From the NCBI GenBank assembly GCA_016712225.1, contig JADJRL010000003.1, forward strand, positions 2,245,501 to 2,309,500: a DNA stretch of 64,000 bases. Reading direction: 5' to 3'. The DNA is from Candidatus Defluviibacterium haderslevense. GTDB taxonomy: Bacteria > Bacteroidota > Bacteroidia > Chitinophagales > Saprospiraceae. A program made the translations under genes and the position numbers. Below, piece after piece: positions 35,278 to 45,421 of this stretch; within the stretch, counting starts at the first letter, position 1, and the number at the start of each line of letters is the position of its first letter. A model generated the notes under the pieces. The model ran no database searches and was not told where the DNA came from. It saw only the letters and a list, made by a program, of their open reading frames with translations.

Positions 35278-36243
35278 TTATTTTATTTTTTGATACCATT
35301 CAACCTTATTAAAATTTGTTCGCGTTTTATCTTTTGATTCAATAAACAATATTACGATCCCAAAAATTGCAGGTAAACCAATATTTATCCAAAAAAGTGT
35401 CCATGATATTCCTAAAGCCAAATTTGAACTCATCCATAGATTGAGTACAAAAACTGCCAATCCGCCTCTAATCAATCCGTTTAAGGATACAGGGAGTATG
35501 ATTAAACTTTGGATTAGATAAATCAGACTTACAGCTGAGATTATTTCAATCCAGTTGACATTGGCATGTATACTGATTAACAGGGCAAACTGAAAAACAA
35601 AAACACCATATCGTAATATCGAGTACACAGAAATAGATATGATGTCTTGAGTAGAAATAATGGTGGTATGAATATCCGGAAAATAAGATCCGACTAAGGT
35701 TTTAAACTTGGATTCTTTTTTGGATAAGAAATAAATGATCACCAATAAAGTAATAACACAAACGAATAATGTAAGATAAATAGATGTACTATCGTTTTGA
35801 AGTTGATTTGAATAGCATAAAGAATAGATGGGATACCCCATTAGAATTCCAAAACTCACATTCGTAATGGTTTGAATCAATGATCCCATCAAGCTCAATG
35901 GAACTAGACGTAAGGCATTAGTTTCGGTTTGTTGACCCAATCGGCCTAAATATTGGCCAAGACCAAGAGGTGTAAAGAAGGATAAGGCTACACCTTTTAG
36001 TACCGTCTTATAACTATCCACAAAACTTAAATCCAATTTCGCCCTTTTATAGATTTTTAGCGTTTCTAAACCCCAATTAATGGGCATTAAAACTAAAATT
36101 AAAACCAGGGTCCATCCATTCTGAGCATCATTAAAGTTTAGTTCTGAAAGATACTGGTACGCATTAGAACCCATCCAAAGCAGGCAAATAGCACTCGCTA
36201 GTGCCAACAATTTGAATTTTCTGTCCAGGATCCAATTTAACAT
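35278..36243 (-). CDS. Flippase-like integral membrane protein (LPG synthase TM family)
   Basis: 321 residues with about eight transmembrane helices. The conserved core KTVLKGVALSFFTPLGLGQYLGRL (about 82-105) and the later SVSLIYLIQSLIILPVSLNGLIRGG segment fit the lysylphosphatidylglycerol-synthase transmembrane/YbhN family (PF03706). There is no aminoacyl-transferase domain, so it is a stand-alone membrane part. Such proteins are proposed to move or bind polyprenyl or glycerolipids. It is divergent from ruvC with 76 bp between the start codons and followed directly by the DUF3108 gene. Confidence 0.7.
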   Translation of the reverse strand: MLNWILDRKFKLLALASAICLLWMGSNAYQYLSELNFNDAQNGWTLVLILVLMPINWGLETLKIYKRAKLDLSFVDSYKTVLKGVALSFFTPLGLGQYLGRLGQQTETNALRLVPLSLMGSLIQTITNVSFGILMGYPIYSLCYSNQLQNDSTSIYLTLFVCVITLLVIIYFLSKKESKFKTLVGSYFPDIHTTIISTQDIISISVYSILRYGVFVFQFALLISIHANVNWIEIISAVSLIYLIQSLIILPVSLNGLIRGGLAVFVLNLWMSSNLALGISWTLFWINIGLPAIFGIVILFIESKDKTRTNFNKVEWYQKIK

Positions 36244-36319
36244 ATTACTTAAACTCTTTTTATTTTAAAAAGTAAATCCTTCTATCCAACATATGCCCTT
36301 ATTGTTTTGTTAAAGTCTA

Positions 36320-36886
36320 ATGAATTTACGCAAAGATCGAATACTTGGTATAGATCCGGGTACAAATATTTTGGGTTTCGGTATATTAGAATTTAACAAC
36401 AACCAATCTAAAGTGCTGGATTGTAATGTAATACATCTTAATAGCCATGAGGATCACCAAACCAAACTGAAAGAAATCTTTTTACAAATTCAGGAAATCA
36501 TAGAAACTTACCATACAGGAATAATGTCCATAGAGATGCCGTTTTATGGTAAAAATGCCCAATCCATGTTGAAATTGGGTCGGGCGCAAGGGGTAGCAAT
36601 GGCTGCCGGGATGATCATGGGGGTAGAAATCCACGAATTTTCAGCAAAAAAGATTAAAAAAGCCGTTACAGGCAATGGGAATTCATCAAAAGAGCAAGTT
36701 GCTGATATGTTGATGCGAATTTTAAATTATAAAATAGATTCTAAATATCTGGATGCTTCTGACGCCTTGGGAGCAGCGTTTTGCTATACCTCACAGAATA
36801 AACTGCCCATAAAAGGGGCAAAAGGTGATCCTAAATCTTGGTCCGGATTCATGGCGGCTCATCCGGATCGGATCGTTAAACTTTAA
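36320..36886 (+). CDS. ruvC: Holliday junction resolvase RuvC
   Basis: 188 residues, full length for RuvC. The four acidic catalytic residues are visible: Asp12 in LGIDPGT, Glu72 in SIEMPFYG, Asp145 and Asp148 in DASDALGAAFC. The basic/loop region KNAQSMLKLGRAQG and GNGNSSKEQV also match. It cuts Holliday junctions with the RuvAB motor in recombination and repair. ruvA and ruvB are not in the window; scattered ruv genes are common in the phylum. Confidence 0.95.
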   Translation: MNLRKDRILGIDPGTNILGFGILEFNNNQSKVLDCNVIHLNSHEDHQTKLKEIFLQIQEIIETYHTGIMSIEMPFYGKNAQSMLKLGRAQGVAMAAGMIMGVEIHEFSAKKIKKAVTGNGNSSKEQVADMLMRILNYKIDSKYLDASDALGAAFCYTSQNKLPIKGAKGDPKSWSGFMAAHPDRIVKL

Positions 36887-37042
36887 CATATAATTTGAAC
36901 TATTTATGTTGATTTATTGAACGATGGGGTAATGGAAAGGGTTTTTATAGCGTTAAGTGTAGACGAATGATTTAATTTAGTTCAAATCAAATTAAACCCT
37001 TTATTTGCTGAGAGGTCTATTAAAAAAAACAAAAAAAATATT

Positions 37043-37594
37043 ATGAAAAAATTAGTTGTATTTATCTTTTTCACTTTAGGAATCAGTTCTCTATTTGCCC
37101 AGGAAAAATATTTTTCAAAGACGGCAACGGTTAAGTTTCATTCTGATTCTAAAATGGAAAAAATTGAAGGAACCAATTCAAAATCATCAACAGTTATCGA
37201 TGCTTCTTCCGGCAAATTAGAATTCGCAGTATTGGTTAATGCATTCCAATTTGATAAGTCATTAATGCAAGAACACTTTAATGAGAATTATATGGAGTCC
37301 ACTAAATATCCAAAAGCTACGTTCAAAGGTTCTATAGAAAATAATGATGCTGTTAAATACAACACCAATGGGACCTATAAAATAAATGTAAAAGGAGATA
37401 TGACAGTACATGGAGTTACCAAGCAAGTAACATTTCCTGCAGAATTAAAAATTGATGAAAAAGGAATTCACGCCATCTCTAAATTCTCAATACTTTGTTC
37501 AGATTACAATATCACTATACCTGCATTAGTTAAAGACAAACTTTCAAACAAAATTGACATCACCATAAATTCTGATTACCAGAAAATGAAGTAA
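37043..37594 (+). CDS. YceI family periplasmic protein
   Basis: 183 residues. Signal peptide 1-20 (IFFTLGISSLFAQ). The body is a YceI-type lipocalin-like barrel: KTATVKFHSDSKMEKIEGTN, FAVLVNAFQFDKSLMQEHF, MESTKYPKATFKGSI, GDMTVHGVTKQVTFPAEL and SILCSDYNITIP. YceI proteins bind polyisoprenoids or long amphiphiles in the periplasm. It is a single gene; a bidirectional terminator separates it from the convergent Kelch gene. Confidence 0.9.
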   Translation: MKKLVVFIFFTLGISSLFAQEKYFSKTATVKFHSDSKMEKIEGTNSKSSTVIDASSGKLEFAVLVNAFQFDKSLMQEHFNENYMESTKYPKATFKGSIENNDAVKYNTNGTYKINVKGDMTVHGVTKQVTFPAELKIDEKGIHAISKFSILCSDYNITIPALVKDKLSNKIDITINSDYQKMK

Positions 37595-37633
37595 TTCTCT
37601 TACTTTCAATTTATAATCTATTAGATTTCACAG

Positions 37634-37669
37634 TAAACCTATTTTTTGATGACTCAAAAAATAGGTTTA
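37634..37669. terminator. Bidirectional hairpin terminator between yceI and the Kelch gene
   Basis: TAAACCTATTTTTTGA (37634-37649) pairs perfectly with TCAAAAAATAGGTTTA (37654-37669) around TGAC. T/A-rich flanks on both sides suit both convergent genes. Confidence 0.75.
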
Positions 37670-38874
37670 TTATTTTACAACCAAAAAACGCATTGTAAAT
37701 CGTTCTATTTGATTTTTGAAATGCAGATAATAGGTTCCTGTTGAGAACGAAGTTAGATCAAAATTAATGTGGTTTAATTCTTTTGAGTTTGTTGAAATGA
37801 CGGTTTGTCCAAGATTGTTTTTTATATCGAATCTTCCCACTAAATCATAGCCAGCCTTGGCTTCTATATTCAATATCTGATGGGTTGGATTGGGTGATAT
37901 TTCAAAAGGGATGTCAATATTTGATGTTAACTCTTTTGTATTTACAAAAGGGCTCAGTTCATAGCTCAATACATCATTCATATACGTTTTTAATTCTCCA
38001 GTAACAAAATATACTTTGTTCCCTATAACAAATGAACCTGGAGCCCATCTGCCTTGTCCAGGATGCGAGGTGAGTTGTTTCCAATCATTGGTCAATGGAT
38101 TGAATTCCCAGAATTCACCCTCACCTAAGTAATCATGATCTTCACCTTGGCCACTTAATATATAACCTTTATTTTGATAGCTAAATTGAGTTCCTGCAAC
38201 GCGTCCCTGTGCCGGTAAGTCATTCATTTGTGTCCATGTATTGGACTTGGGATCAAATTCATATAGATCTTTAAAAATGCCTTCTCCATGGCCAAATCCT
38301 ACATATGCTTTTTCGTTCACTTCAAAATAATAGGGATGGTGTCTTTTGACTCCGGGAAAACTATCCCTTTGTTGCCACTGATTAGTTTTAATATCATATT
38401 CCCACCAATCTTTCAAATTTCCTAATCTGGATGATCCAAGGCCAACAAATATTTTATCATCTGCTGCTAAAATGCAGGATGACCCCTTCCTTCACAAGGG
38501 CAACTGGCTAATTCCATCCAGGTTTCAGTGCTTGGATCAAAGCGCCAAAGATCTTTTAAATAGGCCGTCGTAGATATTCCAAACCCGGCATACCCGTACC
38601 CCTTATAATTAAAACCATAAGAATATCCACGAGGACCTCCAGGAAAACTATCCAGTTCAGTCCATTGATCAGTCAATGGATCATATTTATAAAAATCACT
38701 TTTCAAGCCATCTATCGTACTGCCGGCACCCATGAAACCATGACCATTTAATGCAAAAGTAAATGGATGATCTCTACCCAAAATCGAATTGGGGAGGTCA
38801 TTTAACTTGGACCAAGATTGGGCATAAGATGATGATATAGTCACCAAGAAAAATAGGGTATAATATTTAAGCAT
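37670..38874 (-). pseudogene. Secreted Kelch-repeat T9SS protein broken by a single-base frameshift
   Basis: Two reading frames make one protein. The first (38874-38467) has a signal peptide and Kelch blades (GHGFMGAGS, DPLTDQWTELDSFPGG, GYGYAGFG, FDPSTETWMEL) and stops just after GRGHPAF. The second frame then reads LAADDKIFVGLGSSRLGNLKDWWEYD without a start and continues through further blades to a T9SS type A sorting domain (ISPNPTHQILNIEA). The frames join if one base is added to the four-A run at 38469-38472 (TTTT on the coding strand). Either a recent pseudogene or a homopolymer sequencing error. The intact product would be about 400 residues, a surface beta-propeller. Confidence 0.85.
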
Positions 38875-39030
38875 ATGATAAGCAATTAATTTAGCATTTA
38901 AGATTATGACAACTAATAAATATTCATGTTAATGGTTCATTATACCTATAACTTTAACTTTTAAGCTTAACTTAAAATGATGCGATCAAGCTACTAATGA
39001 TTAGGGTGTCGAAAGTCAAAATTTTATGTT

Positions 39031-39582
39031 TCAAAGATCTTGTTTTAATGCGGATATTTTTTTTTCAATGCCAAGGAGTATTTCTAATTGTTTAGCTTGA
39101 CTATCAAACAATATCTTAATTTGTTCTTCGAGCAGCAGATCAATTTTTTGATGTAGACTTCTAACTTCTAATTCTGCTTTTAGATTAATCAAGTAATCGT
39201 TTTCACTTCTTTTGCGATCTTTTTCTTCTTGTCTGTTTTGGCTCATCATAATTATGGGAGCCTGAAGAGCTGCGATGGTAGATAATATTAAATTCAAAAG
39301 GATAAATGGATAGGGATCAAATCGTTGGTTAATTATTGTTACGGAATTATAAATGATCCATACTAACAGGATAAATCCAAAAGTAATAATAAACTTCCAA
39401 CTGCCACCAAATGTAGCTACTTTGTCAGAAATGGATTGGCCTCTGGTTAAAATTTCCTGAGGTTGATTCAGAAGATTATTGATAATCAAGCTTTCTTCGG
39501 CAATTGTTTTTTTTACAATTTCTTGTAATTTTTTAAGTTGAATTGCTTCTGCATCGAGAAGTAATTCTATGTCTTTATCCAT
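39031..39582 (-). CDS. DUF1003 family membrane protein
   Basis: 183 residues. Two transmembrane helices at about 65-105 contain the DUF1003 signature: SDKVATFGGSWKFIITFGFIL, FDPYPFILLNLILSTIAALQAPIIMMSQNRQEEKDR. They are flanked by a helical N-terminus and a coiled-coil C-terminus (about 130-180). The family is widespread and uncharacterised. It is a single-gene unit. Confidence 0.9.
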   Translation of the reverse strand: MDKDIELLLDAEAIQLKKLQEIVKKTIAEESLIINNLLNQPQEILTRGQSISDKVATFGGSWKFIITFGFILLVWIIYNSVTIINQRFDPYPFILLNLILSTIAALQAPIIMMSQNRQEEKDRKRSENDYLINLKAELEVRSLHQKIDLLLEEQIKILFDSQAKQLEILLGIEKKISALKQDL

Positions 39583-39793
39583 AAGTATATATTTTAAATC
39601 TACTGATTAGGCAGCTAAGTTAATACAAAGTTTGGATAAAAAACGAGTAATGTTATAATTGAGTATGAATAAGGGATAATCCTTATTTGGTACTAGTTTA
39701 TTTAAGATTAAGATAATCTGATATTATCATGTATGGTTATAAGTTGAAGAGTAATTTTAAATCCATTTTAGAAACATTTAGACAAAAACAAAC

Positions 39794-40126
39794 TTAATTT
39801 TGAGATTTAGTTTTTGAATATAAATATTGTTTGATGAATAATTTTTCATTGGGATTATTTATTTTTGCCTGACTAAACATTTCAGGTAGAATACAATCCC
39901 ATTGAGTTATTGAATATTCTGAAGGATGATGAAGAGCGTGGCATCCGGAACACTTTTCTATATAAAGCTTATATCCAGTTTTTAGATCTTGAATTTTAAT
40001 GTTTGGATGATGATGTTGTACGTTCACTAAGTCAGTGTCAAGAGGTTGCCATTTTTGTAAGCTCGAACATGCTAGAATGCATAATAATGCGGAAAGTAAT
40101 ATGCGATAATGTGAAGTTAATGGCAT
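39794..40126 (-). CDS. Mono-heme c-type cytochrome lipoprotein
   Basis: 110 residues. The lipoprotein signal ends in LLCILAC (Cys about 20). A heme-binding CSGCH motif lies in YKLYIEKCSGCHALHHPSEY (about 53-72), and the Met in WDCILPEMFSQA (about 77-88) could be the distal ligand. It begins 9 bp after the barrel-protein gene, so the two are an operon. It probably carries electrons at the periplasmic face of a membrane; no partner oxidase or reductase gene is in the window. Confidence 0.8.
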   Translation of the reverse strand: MPLTSHYRILLSALLCILACSSLQKWQPLDTDLVNVQHHHPNIKIQDLKTGYKLYIEKCSGCHALHHPSEYSITQWDCILPEMFSQAKINNPNEKLFIKQYLYSKTKSQN

Positions 40127-40135
40127 GGATAGTAT

Positions 40136-40942
40136 TTATAAATTAACGCCAAACACTAAACGCACATTATGATTTTCTTTTCTATCTAATACTTTATTAA
40201 AAGGAGCATTTGCAGTCTTATGTAAGTTGCTCCACTGTGGCAAATAATTGATAATAGCAAACCATTTACCTTGTCTGAAATTCAACGTTGGTCCTCCAGA
40301 GACTAACGAATATTCCCAGATATTATCATTTGTAATGGCATTTTCATTTTGAATCTCAAAGCCTAATCCGAAAGTTGGTTTTATTAAATATTGATAGGCG
40401 ACAATGAATTCAGTAGTCTGGCTACCTTGTTCACTTTCTATTTGATTATTTTTCCATTCAAATTCTTTTTCGTATTCATATACAGCATTGAATACATAAA
40501 TATGTTTATCAAATATTTTGTCAAAAATGAGCTTGGCTTCTAATTCCAATTCATCGCCCCCTATTATTCCCCACTCACCATATAATGCAAACCCAACTTT
40601 ATTAACTGTTGGATCAAAGAGCTTCCATTTCCATTCATTGCTGAATCCGAGTTCTGATTTCGTTATGGTCTCATCTTTTGATTCACTAAAGCGAACATGA
40701 TTGTTATTTAGATATAAGGAAGTTTGAATATTATGACCTAATCCTGCTTCAAACTCTATTCTTTGATCTTGGGCGAAATAAAATTGATCTTTGCGATCAA
40801 ATCTGGAAGTATGCCAGAATTCGAGGTCTATAGTACCTTTAGGAAGGACATTGGATGTGTAAGCTCTAGCGAAATATCGATCTTGAGCTACAGACATTAA
40901 ACTTGTCAAGAGGAATGGGAAAAAGATAAGATTAATTTTCAT
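40136..40942 (-). CDS. Putative outer-membrane beta-barrel protein
   Basis: 268 residues from the ATG at 40942, which opens the signal peptide MKINLIFFPFLLTSLMSVAQ. The ATG at 40987 lies upstream of a -7-like box (CAACTTTG, minus strand, 40972-40965), so it is rejected. The mature part has alternating aromatic strands (IDLEFWHTSRF, TSLYLNNNHVRF, LYGEWGIIG, YVFNAVYEYEKEF, FIVAYQYLI) and ends VRLVFGVNL, as barrels do. I do not recognise a specific family with confidence. Operon partner of the cytochrome lipoprotein. Confidence 0.6.
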   Translation of the reverse strand: MKINLIFFPFLLTSLMSVAQDRYFARAYTSNVLPKGTIDLEFWHTSRFDRKDQFYFAQDQRIEFEAGLGHNIQTSLYLNNNHVRFSESKDETITKSELGFSNEWKWKLFDPTVNKVGFALYGEWGIIGGDELELEAKLIFDKIFDKHIYVFNAVYEYEKEFEWKNNQIESEQGSQTTEFIVAYQYLIKPTFGLGFEIQNENAITNDNIWEYSLVSGGPTLNFRQGKWFAIINYLPQWSNLHKTANAPFNKVLDRKENHNVRLVFGVNL

Positions 40943-40987
40943 ATATAAATTATTTATTATTTCGCAAAGTTGATTATATTTAAGCAT

Positions 40988-41733
40988 ATGTTATTTGTGT
41001 TTTAAAGAAATTTTAATTAGTGAGGAAGAAAATTATGGTTTCAATTCACTTAATAAAATTGGATATTTCTGAAAAGTCGAGCTAAAGCGATATGTTTTAC
41101 AGAATCCAACAAATTTTGTATGAAATTCACGTTGTTTAAGAAAATGATTTTTATAAGAAAAATATTTGAAGCAATATTATTTTTTTCAGTGACGTCGCCT
41201 ATAGAGTTGACCATAAATTGATATTTAAACCATTTAATCATTTCACTTTAGCTTATGTCCTTAGTTCTTGATTTAAATACACTTCGTGTGTACAATTACC
41301 AATATATATTAAACTTAATTATCGGTTTCACGCGCAAAGCATATATCAAACCTCATTTTTTGGCTCATTTTTGAGATAAAGGCCTAAAGTGTAGAGGACA
41401 AATGATTCTTTAATGGATTCAGCATATTAAGGCGATAACTTCATTTCAATGACTACTGTGAGATCAGATGATATACTTGGTGTGGATCAAATAAATAGTA
41501 GTTTAGACTCAATAGCATCGTTTAATTTAGTCTTTTTATATCATTGAAGTGAAGTTAAAGCATTGATATTTAGGTGTTCAGTTTATTCAATCAATTGTGT
41601 CATATTATTTAATCAAATTTTTTTATTCTGGTAAATTCTGGGAATATTACATTGTCTTATTATATTGCGACCTAGATAAATAGGGAACTTTTCTGAAATC
41701 TATTTCCTTTTATGAAAGTAAAAATTAAAGATT
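40988..41733. other. 746-bp intergenic region, nothing identified
   Basis: I see no convincing gene, hairpin or repeat. A 63-codon open frame on the minus strand (41050-41241) lacks a family, a promoter and a signal peptide, and I treat it as chance. The right end presumably holds the promoter of the Gre-like gene. Confidence 0.4.
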
Positions 41734-42189
41734 TTGAAAACAATCAATAAAAAATCAGTTTTAGATGCTTGTAAAATAATGGTACAAGTTCGGATGGACA
41801 ATGCCCAGGAAGCCATGAACAGTGCTCATGAGTCCACCTTGAATGAGGAAAAGAGCAGTGCAGGTGATAAATTTGAGACAGGCAGAGCCATGGGTCATCT
41901 CAATAGAGATATGTTTGCTAAACAATGGGAGCAAGCCAATAAAGATATGGAAATCCTTAATGGAATTCAAGCTTTTAAGCGTCATTCTGAAGTTGAGTTG
42001 GGAACACTCATTTATACTAAAGATAAGATATTTTTTATAGCTTTGGGATTAGGAAAGATCATGGTGGAAGGTCATGAAGTTTGGGTGATTTCTGAACAAT
42101 CACCTTTGGCATTAGCCATGCTGAATAAAACACTTAAGGACTCTTTTGAGTTCAATGCCATTAAGTATAAAATAAACAATTTGGAATAA
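41734..42189 (+). CDS. Small Gre-like protein (GreA/GreB C-terminal fold)
   Basis: 151 residues from a TTG start. A helical N-terminal half contains the conserved STLNEEKSSAGDKFETGRAM block. The C-terminal half resembles the FKBP-like C-domain of GreA/GreB (VWVISEQSPLALAMLNKTL; the SPLxxALL motif). The N-terminal coiled coil is shorter than in GreA (about 158 residues). Homologs are common in Bacteroidota and are often misannotated as 3-oxoacyl-ACP synthase. It may bind RNA polymerase; whether it stimulates transcript cleavage cannot be told. Confidence 0.65.
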   Translation: MKTINKKSVLDACKIMVQVRMDNAQEAMNSAHESTLNEEKSSAGDKFETGRAMGHLNRDMFAKQWEQANKDMEILNGIQAFKRHSEVELGTLIYTKDKIFFIALGLGKIMVEGHEVWVISEQSPLALAMLNKTLKDSFEFNAIKYKINNLE

Positions 42190-42461
42190 GGTAAATCTTA
42201 AAATGGATTATTGCATAAGATTTAAGTATATAAGATTAAAGCTTTGTAGAATTGCATTATAAGAGTCATGGCCAATCATGAATTATTCATTCGTACTTTA
42301 TCAAGTGTCGTTACTAGATTAATTTCCTAATTGAATTGAAGTTGGATTGTCCATTACTTTTTTTATCTTGTTTGTTAATATTCTTAGTTTAATATGTACT
42401 AAATTAAATCCTAATAGCTTATTTTTAAACTTTTGGGATATGTAGTTCACTATTTTAGCTT

Positions 42462-45050
42462 ATGAAACTTAAATTAATATATTTTTTGAAGCGAATGATC
42501 TTGTTTATATGGATTTGCTTCTCGAGTCAGGTCCTTATTTCCAAAGATCACATGCTTTTTGGAAATGTAAGTTTTATTCCTATTCAAGACAATCACAGTT
42601 TAAAGGTTAAAAAGACATTCGCAGTAGTCATTGGTATTTCAGATTATCAAGATCCTAAAATTCCAGATCTGCGTTATGCCCATCGCGATGCAGAAGCGTT
42701 TGCTCTTTTCTTAACATCCCCATCAGGAGGTTCATTGAATAAGGAACAATATAAGCTTTTAATAAATAATAGGGCCACAACAGCTCAGATAGGAGCCGCT
42801 TTAGATTGGCTTCTAGATGTTTGCACAGAAGGAGATCAAGCTATAATATATTTTGCTGGACACGGAGATGTGGAGACTAATTCGGCTACTCAATTAGGAT
42901 ATTTACTTGCATGGGATTCTCCGCCTTTACCATATATCTATGGTACTTTGCCGGTTTCATATCTTCAATCCATAGTTTCCAAACTTTCATTGCAAAACAA
43001 GAGTCGAGTTTTGCTTATTACAGATGCTTGTCATGCTGGTAAGCTAGCTGGAAATGAAGTCAATGGAACTCAATTAACCAATGCAAATCTTTCAAAACAA
43101 TTTGCCAACGAAACAAAAATTCTATCATGTCAACCAGGTGAGGTTAGTATTGAAGGTGAACAATGGGGTGGAGGTAGAGGTGTGTTCTCATTTCATTTGG
43201 TTGAAGGACTGTACGGAATGGCAGATCAAGACCTGGATTTCAAAGTTACTTTATTTGAATTGGACCGTTTTTTGGAACAGAAAGTTTCGTCTGAAGTAGA
43301 CCCATTAATACAAACACCATACGTTTCCGGAAATAAATGGGAGCAGTTTTCAACAGTATTTCCAGAAATATTGATTGCATTGCGAAAAAATAAAAATCAA
43401 AGTTTACCTGTATTTTCGTTAACAGATAGTCGAGGACTGGAAGAGGATGTGTTGGCGAATATTGATAATACTTTAAGGCGGAAGTATTATTCTTTTCAAA
43501 AAGCAATTGAGAAGAAGCAATTTTTTTTTAACCCAAATACAAATGAAAATTATGCTGATGTAATATTTGAAAAACTAATCGCTGAGCCGCAATTGAGTAG
43601 ACTGGTTAACTCGATGCGTCGCACTTATGCAGCTGCTCTGCTCGACGATGCCCAACAATATATTAATACTTTCCTAAATGCTGATGTTAAGCAGCTAGAC
43701 TGCATAGGTAAAAATATTAATTTTGAAATCATACCTAAAAATGTCGAACGAGCGGCGAAACTACTTGGTGATAAACATTATATGTATTCACATTTAATAG
43801 CTCGAAAATTATTTTTTGAAGCATTAATTATTGGTTATGGGCAAAACCCTAATGAAGAAGCAGCCAGAAAAGGTATTTCTTTAATTCAGCAATCTTTATT
43901 ACTGGAACCTGAATCACCTTTAGCATGGCATGTAAAGAGTATTATCTATTTAAAGAATTTGAGAAAATTTGATTCGGCATACATTTGTGCTGAAGAAGCA
44001 CGAAAACTTGCTCCTAATTGGGTGACGCCATTTGCAGATTTATCTTACACCGCGACTCAATTGAAAGAGTTCGAGTATGCCAAAAAGGCATTATTGGAAG
44101 CACAATCCATTGATTCGTTACACCCCTATGTCATTAATGGTTGGGCCTTTTGGTATAGTAATCAGGCTGGAAAACCGAATAAAGAAAAGGCATTAGCACT
44201 GTTTGAAGAATACAGGGATAAGGGAGGGCCAATGTACTCATGTTGGCATAATGATTACGGATTATTATTATTGGCCGTAAATCAATTTGAAGCATGTGAA
44301 ATTGAATATCGAACCGCCATTCATTTAGACTCAACCAATAAAAGTGCATGGAACAATCTTGGGTCATTATACATGAAGTCAGCGCGTATTGATGAAGCTG
44401 AATCAATGTTTAAAAAATCATTATCCATAGATTCCACATTTCTAACCGCATTGGGGAATCTTGGAACTTTATACAGTACCTTCAACCAATTGGATAAGGC
44501 GATTAGTATTTATAAAAAATGTATTTCTATTGATTCCACAAGGTTTATTCATAGACTTAATTTAGGAACCGCTTACAGAAAGATGAAACTATATAGTCTT
44601 TCGGAACAAGAAATCAGAAATGTTATTGCGATGGATTCAACTTATAATTTTGCTTGGAACAATCTTGGTCTACTATACTATACGATGCAAAAATACGATG
44701 AGGCTGAGCAGATCTTAAATAAAACAATTGCAATGGATACTTTTTTCGCTAATCCATATCAAATCATGGGATTGGTATATTTTAAAACTAAGCGTCCTAA
44801 AGAAGCAATATTATTTTTAAACAAAGCATTAAAAATCAATCCCAAATATGCTCAAGCATATATAGGTCTAGCATACTTGTTGATAGAACAAAATGACACT
44901 GTTAAGGCAATCGAAAATATAGAAAAAGCAATTGATTCGGGAACTACTTTTGAGTATTTAGACAATGATGAAGAATTAAAGTCTTTAAAGGATCAAACGA
45001 TTTGGAAGGAAATGATGGCAAAACATTTTCCAGGAAAAATTAAAGATTAA
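42462..45050 (+). CDS. Secreted or anchored caspase-like peptidase with C-terminal TPR repeats
   Basis: 862 residues. A hydrophobic N-terminus (about 5-25) is a signal or anchor. The peptidase C14 (caspase/metacaspase-like) domain spans about 50-300, with strand FAVVIGISDY, catalytic His134 in YFAGHGD and Cys190 in LITDACHAG. Residues about 450-840 hold eight or more TPR units (AWNNLGSLYMKSARIDEAE, ALGNLGTLYSTFNQLDKAI, AWNNLGLLYYTMQKYDEAE, PKYAQAYIGLAYLLIEQ). Such fusions are thought to act as regulated proteases with a TPR sensor or scaffold. It lies 371 bp before an ECF sigma factor and a membrane TPR protein on the same strand. Confidence 0.85.
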   Translation: MKLKLIYFLKRMILFIWICFSSQVLISKDHMLFGNVSFIPIQDNHSLKVKKTFAVVIGISDYQDPKIPDLRYAHRDAEAFALFLTSPSGGSLNKEQYKLLINNRATTAQIGAALDWLLDVCTEGDQAIIYFAGHGDVETNSATQLGYLLAWDSPPLPYIYGTLPVSYLQSIVSKLSLQNKSRVLLITDACHAGKLAGNEVNGTQLTNANLSKQFANETKILSCQPGEVSIEGEQWGGGRGVFSFHLVEGLYGMADQDLDFKVTLFELDRFLEQKVSSEVDPLIQTPYVSGNKWEQFSTVFPEILIALRKNKNQSLPVFSLTDSRGLEEDVLANIDNTLRRKYYSFQKAIEKKQFFFNPNTNENYADVIFEKLIAEPQLSRLVNSMRRTYAAALLDDAQQYINTFLNADVKQLDCIGKNINFEIIPKNVERAAKLLGDKHYMYSHLIARKLFFEALIIGYGQNPNEEAARKGISLIQQSLLLEPESPLAWHVKSIIYLKNLRKFDSAYICAEEARKLAPNWVTPFADLSYTATQLKEFEYAKKALLEAQSIDSLHPYVINGWAFWYSNQAGKPNKEKALALFEEYRDKGGPMYSCWHNDYGLLLLAVNQFEACEIEYRTAIHLDSTNKSAWNNLGSLYMKSARIDEAESMFKKSLSIDSTFLTALGNLGTLYSTFNQLDKAISIYKKCISIDSTRFIHRLNLGTAYRKMKLYSLSEQEIRNVIAMDSTYNFAWNNLGLLYYTMQKYDEAEQILNKTIAMDTFFANPYQIMGLVYFKTKRPKEAILFLNKALKINPKYAQAYIGLAYLLIEQNDTVKAIENIEKAIDSGTTFEYLDNDEELKSLKDQTIWKEMMAKHFPGKIKD

Positions 45051-45421
45051 AAAAGGGATTATGTATATATTTAATGCAATTGAAAGGATTCAACTTTCTG
45101 AGATTTAAATAGGAATTATATCAGTTTGGAAAACAATAACTTAGTTATTATTTTTTATCAAGTAAACTAGATGTAAGTATAGAGCATTTATTGCTTTTAA
45201 ACAGATATTAGGATCAAGAATTTAATTTGACTTTATTTCTAATCTTACCATCGTATAAATAAATTTCATATTGTATATATGAGTTTACAAGCAAGTTGGT
45301 ATGATTAACAATAGGGAAATAAATTATTTGTCGAAACGGTACAACTTTGAGTTCTAAATAGTTTTAATAATTAATTTTAGCTTGAATTATACTATTTTTG
45401 CTCAAATGTCTTTCGTAGGAT
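45051..45421. other. 371-bp intergenic region holding the sigma-factor promoter
   Basis: No gene or strong hairpin. The right end has the -7 box TATTTTTG at 45393-45400. Confidence 0.45.
45393..45400 (+). promoter_or_regulatory. -7 box TATTTTTG for the ECF sigma operon
   Basis: Exact match to TAnnTTTG, 21 bp before the ATG at 45422. No clear -33 element. Confidence 0.45.

Noticed and set aside
41050..41241. 63-codon minus-strand open frame in the 746-bp gap
   Set aside because: No signal peptide, motif, promoter or operon context; expected by chance in AT-rich DNA.
41734..42189. Annotation as 3-oxoacyl-ACP synthase
   Set aside because: The protein is 151 residues without a thiolase fold or active-site Cys; it has a Gre-like C-terminal motif. 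The name is a known database error for this family.
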